Below are positions 44,627 through 51,662 of a stretch of 64,000 bases of DNA, piece after piece. The position numbers and the translations under genes are program-made. The stretch lies in NCBI RefSeq assembly GCF_900142535.1, contig NZ_FRBE01000003.1:145360-209359 (forward strand), in the 5' to 3' direction. The number at the start of each line of letters is the position of its first letter. Within the stretch, counting starts at the first letter, position 1. This stretch comes from Fibrobacter sp. UWEL. GTDB lineage: Bacteria; Fibrobacterota; Fibrobacteria; Fibrobacterales; Fibrobacteraceae. Below the pieces are notes generated by a model. That model made no database searches and was not told where the DNA came from. It was given only the letters and a program-made list of their open reading frames with translations.

Positions 44627-47521
44627 TTATGCATCAGCGGCAGGTGCTTCTGCAGATTCAGCTTCCTTGGGTTCGTCCTTGCGACCGAAAGCGAAAACCT
44701 TGTCGCAGGCGGAGTTAAAGCGCTGCCAGGTCTTTTCGGAATGTTCGCGAGGTACTGCACCCACTTCCTTCCAGAGGCGACGGAGATGCTTCACCTTGTT
44801 CATGGAAGCGCCTACAGTGGATTCGTTCAGGTCATTGAGAAGTTCTTCGGCCTGTTCGCAGAGCAACAGCTTCTTCTGAAGGTTGTTCTGGCGAGCCTGT
44901 TCCTGAATGTCAAGCTGATCGCGACGACGGGTAAAGAAGTCATCGCAAGCTTCACGGAAGGCCTTGTAGAGGCTAGAATCTTCTGCACCGCAGGAACCGA
45001 TTTCGCGCCATTCCTTCTGGATTTCGCGAACTGCGTCAGCCAGCTGGTTGGAACCAGCGCTTTCTGCAAATTCCTTGACCTTTTCGATCATTTCCAGCTT
45101 CTTGGTCTTGACTTCGGCCAGAGCTGCAGTGAGAGCTTCGTCTGCACTTGCCAGGCGTGCCAGCACCTTGTTGTAGGCGGTGCTGAAACGTTCGCTAATA
45201 GATTCGATTGCTTCCTTGGGAACCATGCCCAGGGACTTGAATTCTGCTTCCAGAGCCTTCAGGTCTTCCAGGGTGCCCTGGCCTGCAGCGTCCATAGCTT
45301 CCACCTTTCCGCAGACTTCGCCCTTGGCGTCCAGATTCTTCTGCTTGGAGGCGTCCATCTCTTCGAAGTGGGCGCGCTTCTTTTCGAAGAAGGCGTCGCA
45401 GGCGGTACGGAAACGAGTCCAGATTTCGTCGGACTTGCTCTTGGGTACGGGACCGGTTGCCTTCCAGGCATCCTGGAGCTGCTTCAACTTGTTGGAAGTG
45501 GCATTCCAGTCGCTGGATTCCTGAATTGCTTCTGCTTCCATGCAGAGGGCCACCTTCTTTTCGTAGTTGGCTTCGCGGGAAACGTCTTCAGCCTTCAGGT
45601 TTTCCTTATGCTGGGCGTAGAATGCATTTGCTGCTGCCTTGAAACGTTCTGTCAGGGCGGCCACATTTTCCTTGGGGACCATACCGATGTTCTTCCAGCT
45701 TTCCTGGAGTTCCTGCATGGTCTTGAACTTGTCCTTCCAGAAGATTTCTGCGTTGGCAACCAGTTCTTCGATCTTGGCGCAGATGGCTTCCTTGTCAGCC
45801 AGGTTCTTCAGGCGTTCGTTGTTCATTTCTTCAATGAAGGGAGCGCACTTTTCCTTAATCTTTTCGTAGTTGCTCTGGAAGTGGTCGCGGTATTCCTGGA
45901 GCTTGGCTGCAGAGATAGGACCGATTTCCTTCCAGCGGTTAGCAATATCACGGAGCTTGTTCAGAAGATCCTGGCTAGGTTCTTCCTGAGTCATGGCATC
46001 CATTTCGGTGAGCAGTTCGTCGCGGGACTGTTCGTTGCGCCAGTTTTCCCACTGCTGCATTTCCTGGAAACGGCTGGTGGCGGCCTTGTATTCCTGCCAC
46101 AGGTCATGATACTTGAACTTCTGTTCGCCGACGATTTCCTTCCACTGGTTGTAGCAGTCACGAACCTTCTTGTTCAGTTCGCGGAAGTCTTCGTTTTCGT
46201 CGAAGGACTTGACCTTTTCGATAAGAGCGCGGAGCTTTGCGGAATTTTCTTCCACCAGCTTCTGGGCGCCTTCGGTAAAGGCGGAAATCTTTTCCGATAG
46301 TTTGTTCCTAATGGAGTTGTAATTCTGGAGAACAGGATCTTCGCCTTCCAGGAGGGGAAGCTTTTCCCATTCACGAACGATGGCGTGGAGGTACTTGCCG
46401 GTGTTTTCATTTACGTCAGTATCGGCCAGTGCCTGGAGACGTTCCAGCAGTTCCGGACGGGCGGATTCATCTGCCGCTTCACCTTCGGGAACTTCCACCA
46501 CCACAGGCTTCTGGATTTCCTGAATCTTGAAGAAGGCGTTGTTGTAACGCTTGATGAGGCTTGCTTCCATCAGGTTCTTGCCGTCATTCCACAGTGCGAC
46601 GATTTCGTCTACACGTTGTGCAGAATCCTTGACCTTGTTGTCGGAAATAATCTGTTCAAGTTCTTCCAGGGAAGAAGAAAGGGCTGCAATCTTTGCTGCC
46701 TTTTCTGCTGCTGCCTTTTCGGCGGCAATCTTTTCGGCGTTGGCTTCGTCACAGAACTTATTGAAACTTGCGTAGACTTCGTCCAGGGCGGCCTGCTTGT
46801 CGCCCATGCCTAGAGCGCGTGCTTCTGCCATGAGTCCGTCGAACTGTGCCTTGACGGACAGGGGATCCTTCTGGGCTGCCAGGTGGTGTGCCTGACCGAG
46901 AAGTGCGTCCTGCTTACCTGCAAGGAGGGCTGCAGCCTTCTTGCCACCGTCTTCAGCTTCCTTCTTGGCGCGAATCTTGTCAGAGACAAGCTTGCGTACG
47001 GAAGTGTGCTTGGAATTCTTGGCGATGTCTGCCATCAATGCGTCGGAGTCCACCTTCTTGGCGGCGATGGTTGCAATTTCTTCGCTTGCATCACGAGTTG
47101 CCACACCGGCTAGAACGCTTGCCTTCTTGCAGGAGTTGACCAGTTCCTTGCGAACAGCTTCGCAGGTGGTGTTGCTCTTCAGCAGGTCGTCTGCAAAATG
47201 GGTTTCCTTCAAGTCGTTCAGCAGGGCAAGGTCTTCGCTAGATGCTTCTTTAATATTCTTAAGCTTCTTGAATGCTTCGTCCTGGTAGCGGTTCTTAGCC
47301 AGGGTCTTGACGCTTTCGTCGCTATCGTTTACGGAAATAGCTTTCAGCACCTTGAGGCTTGCTACTTTCTTTACTGCTGCGGTACGAACTTTTACATCAG
47401 GATCGGAATTGGCCAGAGACTCAATAATGCTCTGATCGTTGACTTCCTTTTCTACGGCGGTAGCGCGTACAGCGGGGTCAGACTTTTTCCAATTCGGCTT
47501 CACAAAATCAAAAAGGCTCAT
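44627..47521 (-). CDS. DUF349 repeat protein
   Basis: 964 residues, highly charged and helical. The first ~100 residues resemble HEAT-like helices (SDPDVKVRTAAVKKVASL). From ~330 on there are at least six DUF349 units, each with a W-x-x-IG-x-V/I-P or related core (WKEIGPISAAK, WKNIGMVPKEN, WKATGPVPKSK, FKSLGMVPKEA, WREIGSCGAED, WKEVGAVPREH). Function of the family is unknown; an RNA-, ribosome- or membrane-associated scaffold is only speculation. The tail ends in KEAESAEAPAADA, perhaps a decayed form of the KVAEPAEA repeat. No secretion signal. Confidence 0.88.
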   Translation of the reverse strand: MSLFDFVKPNWKKSDPAVRATAVEKEVNDQSIIESLANSDPDVKVRTAAVKKVASLKVLKAISVNDSDESVKTLAKNRYQDEAFKKLKNIKEASSEDLALLNDLKETHFADDLLKSNTTCEAVRKELVNSCKKASVLAGVATRDASEEIATIAAKKVDSDALMADIAKNSKHTSVRKLVSDKIRAKKEAEDGGKKAAALLAGKQDALLGQAHHLAAQKDPLSVKAQFDGLMAEARALGMGDKQAALDEVYASFNKFCDEANAEKIAAEKAAAEKAAKIAALSSSLEELEQIISDNKVKDSAQRVDEIVALWNDGKNLMEASLIKRYNNAFFKIQEIQKPVVVEVPEGEAADESARPELLERLQALADTDVNENTGKYLHAIVREWEKLPLLEGEDPVLQNYNSIRNKLSEKISAFTEGAQKLVEENSAKLRALIEKVKSFDENEDFRELNKKVRDCYNQWKEIVGEQKFKYHDLWQEYKAATSRFQEMQQWENWRNEQSRDELLTEMDAMTQEEPSQDLLNKLRDIANRWKEIGPISAAKLQEYRDHFQSNYEKIKEKCAPFIEEMNNERLKNLADKEAICAKIEELVANAEIFWKDKFKTMQELQESWKNIGMVPKENVAALTERFKAAANAFYAQHKENLKAEDVSREANYEKKVALCMEAEAIQESSDWNATSNKLKQLQDAWKATGPVPKSKSDEIWTRFRTACDAFFEKKRAHFEEMDASKQKNLDAKGEVCGKVEAMDAAGQGTLEDLKALEAEFKSLGMVPKEAIESISERFSTAYNKVLARLASADEALTAALAEVKTKKLEMIEKVKEFAESAGSNQLADAVREIQKEWREIGSCGAEDSSLYKAFREACDDFFTRRRDQLDIQEQARQNNLQKKLLLCEQAEELLNDLNESTVGASMNKVKHLRRLWKEVGAVPREHSEKTWQRFNSACDKVFAFGRKDEPKEAESAEAPAADA

Positions 47522-47642
47522 AAAAAATCTCCAATGGGTAGGTAGACCATGATATCAGGTCTATATAACATAATCTAATTAAAAAATATTTTGTCAACCG
47601 ACAAAAATCGGTTTTTAGGGGATTTTGGGGGGCGGGTTTAAC

Positions 47643-47650
47643 TATCTTTG
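47643..47650 (+). promoter_or_regulatory. TAnnTTTG promoter motif of priA
   Basis: TATCTTTG, 5 bases before the priA ATG. A small terminator-like hairpin (AACCGA/TCGGTT, 47596-47613, followed by TTTT) lies just upstream. Confidence 0.5.
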
Positions 47651-47655
47651 CCCTC

Positions 47656-49764
47656 ATGGCAAAGCGTATTCCCAAAATCATTCCGCCGGAGGAAATTAAG
47701 ACCAAGGTAAAGTCTGCGTCTCTTACGCAGTTTTGCGAAGTCTATGTCCCCATGGCGCCTGCGGTTTACACTTATGGTGTACCCCAGGGGGTAACCCTTT
47801 GCCGAGGAAATTTGGTGTGGGTGCAGTTTGCCACCCGAAAGAAGCCTGCCCTTGCTGTGGTATCCAAGGTCCACGGTAATCGCCCCTCCTTTGATGTGCG
47901 ACTGGCCGTTCCTCACCAATCCGGCTTTTCATTCTCCGAAAGGTATATGGAGAATCTGGAATGGACGGCTAGTTATTATATAAGCACTCCCATGAAGGCG
48001 CTCTTTGTCTTCTGGCCCGCGGACTTCGAGAAGTTTTTGGAGGCATATGCCGCAAGGTCCCCGAGCAACGCCGAGGGACCGCAGAATGTCGCGGGTTTGC
48101 CGCAGGTTGCCGCTGGTGTGTCGCTGGACGTCGCGGGTTGTGGGCTGCCGCCGAAACCATCGGACTTGCCGCCCCTCACTTTAGAACAAAAGAACGCACT
48201 GGACTCTCTGGTCGCCGATTTGGACGGCTCTGGTTTTAGAGGGACCTTGCTTCACGGCGTCACTGGTTCCGGCAAGACTCGCGTCTATCAGGAACTTGCC
48301 TACGAGGCGCTTTCCCGCGGGAAGAAGGTGTTGATTCTCGTTCCGGAAATTGGTCTTACCCCTCAGACGGCGTCCCGCTTTGAAAGTTTCCTGCAGGTCC
48401 CCGTGGTGGTGTTGCATTCGGCTTTGTCCACTCCCAAGAAGCGGGCTGGATATGTTTCCATTATGGATGGGTCTGCCCGAGTGGTGCTGGGAACCCGCAG
48501 TGCTATTCTCGCTCCCTTTGATTTTGACCTGGTGATTATTGACGAGGAACATGACTCTTCCTTCAAACAGCAGGATCCTGCGCCTCGCTATCACACTCGT
48601 GACTTGGCTTTCCATCTGGCGTATAAGCACGGGGCTCTTGTGGTCTTGGGCAGCGCTACCCCAAGTCTCGAAACGTATCATAACGTGTCTGCCGGCCACC
48701 TGAAGGTGCTCCGCTTGAAGGAACGAGCCACTCAGGCGCCTATGCCCCAGGTCAGTATTCTGGACATGTGCAAGATGCGCCAGCAGAAAGGTATCATGCT
48801 GTCTCCGCAGTTGCGAGAAGCCTTGACGGATTGTGTGGCGGGGGAGGGACAGGCCATTGTCCTGATGAACCGTCGCGGTTACTCGAAAATACGAGTTTGT
48901 TCTGAATGCGGGGAAACGCTTTACTGCAAGGACTGCCATGTCCCTCTGGTTTATCACAAACAGTACAGTTCCCTGATGTGCCATTACTGCGGGAGACTTT
49001 ACCCGGTGAACTCTCCCTGCCATAGCTGTGGGGCGGAAACTTATGAGTTCGTGGGCGGAGCCATCGAAATGCTGGAAGACGAAATTCAGGAGTGGGTGCC
49101 CGGCGCTAAGGTCGTCCGTATGGATCGTGACACCACCCAGAATGTAGGCGCCAGCGAAAAGATTCTGGACTCCTTCCGCAATCGGGAATACAATATTTTG
49201 ATTGGTACCCAGATGGTGGCTAAGGGCCACGACTTCCCGGGGGTGCGGCTGGTTGGCGTCGTAGGCGCCGACTCCGGCCTGGGCATTCCGGATTTCCGCT
49301 CCAGCGAGAAGATGTATCAGCTGTTGAGCCAGACTGCGGGCCGCGCTGGCCGTGCGGGAGATGTGCCTGGTCAGGTTTTCATCCAGACTTTAAAGCCTAC
49401 GGAACCGGTCATGCAATTTGCGGTCCATCACGATTTTGATGGATTTGCGGCCAAGGAAGTGCAGGACCGTCAGGATGCGTTCTACCCGCCGTTCTGTAAG
49501 CTGGTGGAAATCAGCTGCGGCAGCCGGGACGAAGGAGCCCTGACAACTGCGGTGAATCAACTGGAACAAATATTACGTGCAGAAAAATCCCTGCTGGTCC
49601 TTGGACCTGTGGATGCTTTTATCTCTATGGTCCAGAACATCCATTGGGCAAAACTCTACGTCAAGACTAAAGATCTCGCCCTTGTTCGCCGCATTCTTTC
49701 TCCCATCGTAAACAGCCCGAAGCCATGGGCCCCGGGCGTTGATATTAAAGTCGAGATAGATTAG
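47656..49764 (+). CDS. priA: Primosomal replication-restart helicase PriA
   Basis: Recognises stalled forks and reloads DnaB. The 702 residues show an N-terminal 3' DNA-binding domain (~1-105), Walker A GVTGSGKT (~202-209), DEEH (~296), GSATPS, and the zinc-binding segment with eight Cys (CSECG...CKDC...CHYCG...CHSCG, ~417-460), then GTQMVAKGHDFPGV and TAGRAGRAG. Between the N-domain and helicase a Gly/Ala/Val/Pro-rich stretch (~133-175) replaces much of the usual winged helix; its DNA is GC-rich and contains a palindrome at 48056-48080. No ribosome site is seen before the ATG. Confidence 0.95.
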   Translation: MAKRIPKIIPPEEIKTKVKSASLTQFCEVYVPMAPAVYTYGVPQGVTLCRGNLVWVQFATRKKPALAVVSKVHGNRPSFDVRLAVPHQSGFSFSERYMENLEWTASYYISTPMKALFVFWPADFEKFLEAYAARSPSNAEGPQNVAGLPQVAAGVSLDVAGCGLPPKPSDLPPLTLEQKNALDSLVADLDGSGFRGTLLHGVTGSGKTRVYQELAYEALSRGKKVLILVPEIGLTPQTASRFESFLQVPVVVLHSALSTPKKRAGYVSIMDGSARVVLGTRSAILAPFDFDLVIIDEEHDSSFKQQDPAPRYHTRDLAFHLAYKHGALVVLGSATPSLETYHNVSAGHLKVLRLKERATQAPMPQVSILDMCKMRQQKGIMLSPQLREALTDCVAGEGQAIVLMNRRGYSKIRVCSECGETLYCKDCHVPLVYHKQYSSLMCHYCGRLYPVNSPCHSCGAETYEFVGGAIEMLEDEIQEWVPGAKVVRMDRDTTQNVGASEKILDSFRNREYNILIGTQMVAKGHDFPGVRLVGVVGADSGLGIPDFRSSEKMYQLLSQTAGRAGRAGDVPGQVFIQTLKPTEPVMQFAVHHDFDGFAAKEVQDRQDAFYPPFCKLVEISCGSRDEGALTTAVNQLEQILRAEKSLLVLGPVDAFISMVQNIHWAKLYVKTKDLALVRRILSPIVNSPKPWAPGVDIKVEID
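48056..48080 (+). repeat. Palindromic GC-rich insert in priA
   Basis: GGTCCC (48056-48061) and GGGACC (48075-48080) flank CGAGCAACGCCGA. The CCC-GAGC...GCCGA-GGG pattern resembles a shortened form of the CCCTGAGC...GTCGAAGGG repeat in znuA. It is read in frame. The following ~70 bases contain loose repeats of GTCGCGGGTT and TTGCCGC. Confidence 0.45.
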
Positions 49765-49816
49765 CCCAAAGCAAGGCGTCGCGGGCAGGTGAAATTTGGA
49801 CGATTTCGGAATTTTG

Positions 49817-49852
49817 TAGTGCAAATGCCCCAAAAAAGAGGATTTTGCACTA
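49817..49852. repeat. Inverted pair of TAGTGCAAA / TTTGCACTA (pair 1)
   Basis: TAGTGCAAA at 49817-49825 and TTTGCACTA at 49844-49852 are exact reverse complements, 18 bases apart. Confidence 0.8.
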
Positions 49853-49915
49853 GGGTTTTGTCCTTGCGAAGGATAATACCCTGGATGGCGTAGTGTTGAG
49901 AAAGGGGAAAGTCCC

Positions 49916-49945
49916 TTTTTTGCACTAGTGGACTAGTGCAAAAAA
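49916..49945. repeat. Inverted pair of TTTGCACTA / TAGTGCAAA (pair 2)
   Basis: TTTTTTGCACTAGT (49916-49929), GG, ACTAGTGCAAAAAA (49932-49945): perfect 14-bp arms with a 2-base centre. T-run comes first and A-run last, the reverse of a terminator. Confidence 0.85.
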
Positions 49946-50000
49946 ATAAAAAATACAACTAATGCACTAGCCTGGAAATTAGTTTGTCTTTGATTCGGCG

Positions 50001-50050
50001 AAAATCGTAGTGCAAATAATTGTTTTTGCAATGGCTTGCACTACGATTTT
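50001..50050. repeat. Inverted pair with 15-bp arms (pair 3)
   Basis: AAAATCGTAGTGCAA (50001-50015) and TTGCACTACGATTTT (50036-50050) are perfect reverse complements around a 20-base centre that itself holds ATTG/CAAT. Confidence 0.85.
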
Positions 50051-50070
50051 GCAAAACGGCCACTCGGCCG
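50050..50070 (-). terminator. Weak terminator of gmk
   Basis: On the minus strand CGGCC-GAGT-GGCCG (50070-50057) is followed by TTTTGC. Short stem and only four Ts. Confidence 0.45.
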
Positions 50071-50103
50071 GGAGCAACGACTTATCAGAATGACGAATGA
50101 GGA

Positions 50104-50661
50104 TTATTTCTTGAGAATAGCTCTCAGTTCTTCTGCGGCTTTTTCCACGTCGTCGTTGACGATGGTGTACTCGTACTTGCCTTGAGTCTGGGCGAATTCC
50201 ACTTCCTTCTTGGCATTATGGAGGCGGAGCTGGATTACTTCTTCGGAATCGGTGCCGCGACCGCGGAGGCGACGTTCCAGTTCTTCGTCACTGGGCGGCA
50301 GAATCAAGATGCCGGTAGCTTCCGGGTAAACCTTGTCAAAGTTCACCTTGCCGAAAACGTCCAGGTCGAACAACACGCGGTTGCCTTCTGCCAATGTCTT
50401 TTCCACAAAGCTCTTGGGAGTGCCGTAATAGTTGCCGTGGACTTCATTGTATTCAATGAGACCGTCGTTCTTGATCAGTTCTTCAAATTCCTCGCGGGTC
50501 TTGAAGAAATAATGAACGCCATCCACTTCGCCTTCGCGAGGCTTGCGGGTGGTAGCGGAAATGGAATACTTGATGTCGGGAAAATCTGGCAGGACCATCT
50601 TCTGCAAGGTGGACTTACCAGCGCCACTGGCGGAACTCATCACAAACAATTTATTCTTCAT
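50104..50661 (-). CDS. gmk: Guanylate kinase
   Basis: Phosphorylates GMP to GDP. 185 residues with P-loop SSASGAGKSTL (~9-19), the GMP-binding Tyr/Arg region (YSISATTRKPREGEVDGVHY, ~32-51) and LFDLDVFGKVNF (~97), where the usual DVQGA is altered. RLRGRGTDSEE (~130) is the lid. Distance to the glycosyltransferase upstream is 76 bases of short tandem repeats (AATTCATA), so co-transcription is possible. Confidence 0.96.
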   Translation of the reverse strand: MKNKLFVMSSASGAGKSTLQKMVLPDFPDIKYSISATTRKPREGEVDGVHYFFKTREEFEELIKNDGLIEYNEVHGNYYGTPKSFVEKTLAEGNRVLFDLDVFGKVNFDKVYPEATGILILPPSDEELERRLRGRGTDSEEVIQLRLHNAKKEVEFAQTQGKYEYTIVNDDVEKAAEELRAILKK

Positions 50662-50684
50662 AATTCAAACCTCAAAATTCAAAA

Positions 50685-50731
50685 CTCGTAACTAGTAATT
50701 CATAATTCATAATTCATAATTCGTAATTCAA
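50685..50731. repeat. Short tandem repeat AATTCATA upstream of gmk
   Basis: AATTCATA is repeated with variation (AATTCGTA, AACTCGTA) through 50685-50731. A similar run occurs at 58070-58092 before nrdR. No gene is visible. Confidence 0.6.
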
Positions 50732-50737
50732 GACTAG

Positions 50738-51649
50738 TTACTTCTTGTCTTCAATATAAAGCGGGCGCTGCTTGACTTCGTCGTAGATACGTCCGATGTA
50801 TTCGCCCAAAATACCGATGGTCATGAGCTGCACGCCGGAGAAGAATACGATGGCGGTCATGAGGGATGCCCAGCCCGGTACGGTGGTAGCGGGGTTGACG
50901 ATCTTTTCCACGATGGACCAGACGAAAACGCCAAAGCCAACGATGGTTGCGAAAATACCCATATAGAAGCTGATCTTCAGGGGAGAAGAACTAAATCCGG
51001 TAATGCCATCTAGGGCGAGTCGGATCATCTTCTTCAGCGGATACTTGGAGGTGCCTGCGGTACGTTCTGCACGGTCGTACTTGACGCCAATCTTCTTGAA
51101 GCCTACCCAGCAAACCAGACCGCGAAGGAAACGACTACGTTCCGGCAGGTTCTTCAGCTGATCTACAACGCAGCGGTCCATCAAGCGATAGTCACCGGTG
51201 TCAGGGGGAATGTCGATGCTGGTCAGCTTGCCGATAATGCGATAGAAGGCAAATGCGGTAAACTTCTTGAAAATGGTTTCGCCGGCACGCTTGTTGCGCT
51301 GGGCATAAACCACCTGGTAACCTTCGCGCCATTTTTCCAGCATTTCGTGAATCAGTTCGGGAGGGTCCTGCAGGTCGCCGTCAATGATGACTACAGCATC
51401 ACCGATGGCGTGATCCAGGCCTGCGCTAAAGGCTGCCTGATGGCCGAAGTTGCGGCTGAAGTTCACAATCTTGTTGTTGGGATTGCTGGGCAACTTGCTT
51501 TCTACGATTTCGCGGGTGCGGTCCTTGGATCCGTCGTTGACGAAAATCAGTTCGTGTTCCACATCCTTCAGGACTTCTTCTAGAACGTTGTAGGTCTTCT
51601 CTACGATTTCTTCTTCATTGAATACGGGAATAATTACGGATAATAACAT
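50738..51649 (-). CDS. Polyprenyl-phosphate glycosyltransferase (GT2, GtrB/DPM1-like)
   Basis: 303 residues. The GT-A domain starts LLSVIIPVFNEEEIVEKTY (~2-20), with the DxD site in VVIIDGDLQDPPELI (~86-100) and QQPPDTGDYRLMDR-type segment (IPPDTGDYRLMDR, ~147-159). Two C-terminal membrane helices (~228-285) follow, as in GtrB and ArnC-type enzymes that load a sugar onto undecaprenyl phosphate. It is 13 bases after the large GT-C-like gene, which could use the lipid-linked sugar on the periplasmic side. Confidence 0.9.
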   Translation of the reverse strand: MLLSVIIPVFNEEEIVEKTYNVLEEVLKDVEHELIFVNDGSKDRTREIVESKLPSNPNNKIVNFSRNFGHQAAFSAGLDHAIGDAVVIIDGDLQDPPELIHEMLEKWREGYQVVYAQRNKRAGETIFKKFTAFAFYRIIGKLTSIDIPPDTGDYRLMDRCVVDQLKNLPERSRFLRGLVCWVGFKKIGVKYDRAERTAGTSKYPLKKMIRLALDGITGFSSSPLKISFYMGIFATIVGFGVFVWSIVEKIVNPATTVPGWASLMTAIVFFSGVQLMTIGILGEYIGRIYDEVKQRPLYIEDKK

Positions 51650-51662
51650 AGGTCAGTCTCTG

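Larger units (their letters stand above)
49765..50103. other. Structured non-coding gap between priA and gmk (339 bp)
   Basis: No gene is visible. From left to right it holds TAGTGCAAA at 49817, TTTGCACTA at 49844, a nested hairpin (AGGGT/ACCCT outer, TCCTT/AAGGA inner, 49852-49882), a weak terminator (AAAGGG/CCCTTT plus Ts, 49901-49921), two more TTTGCACTA-type sites in a 14-bp inverted repeat (49916-49945), a lone TGCACTA (49963), a 15-bp inverted repeat with two more sites (50001-50050), and a small GC hairpin (50057-50070). Both flanking genes end here, so it is not a simple promoter region. It could be an operator cluster, a small structured RNA or the remnant of a mobile element. Confidence 0.7.

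Noticed and set aside
44531..46300. 589-codon open frame opposite the DUF349 gene
   Set aside because: Antisense to clear DUF349 repeats; its product is a Phe/Leu-rich shadow.
49811..50050. TTTGCACTA cluster as a CRISPR array
   Set aside because: Repeat unit is only 9 bases, orientation alternates, spacing is irregular and no cas genes are near.
49811..50050. TTTGCACTA cluster as a replication origin
   Set aside because: No DnaA boxes (TTATCCACA type), no dnaA or dnaN nearby, and spacing is not iteron-like.
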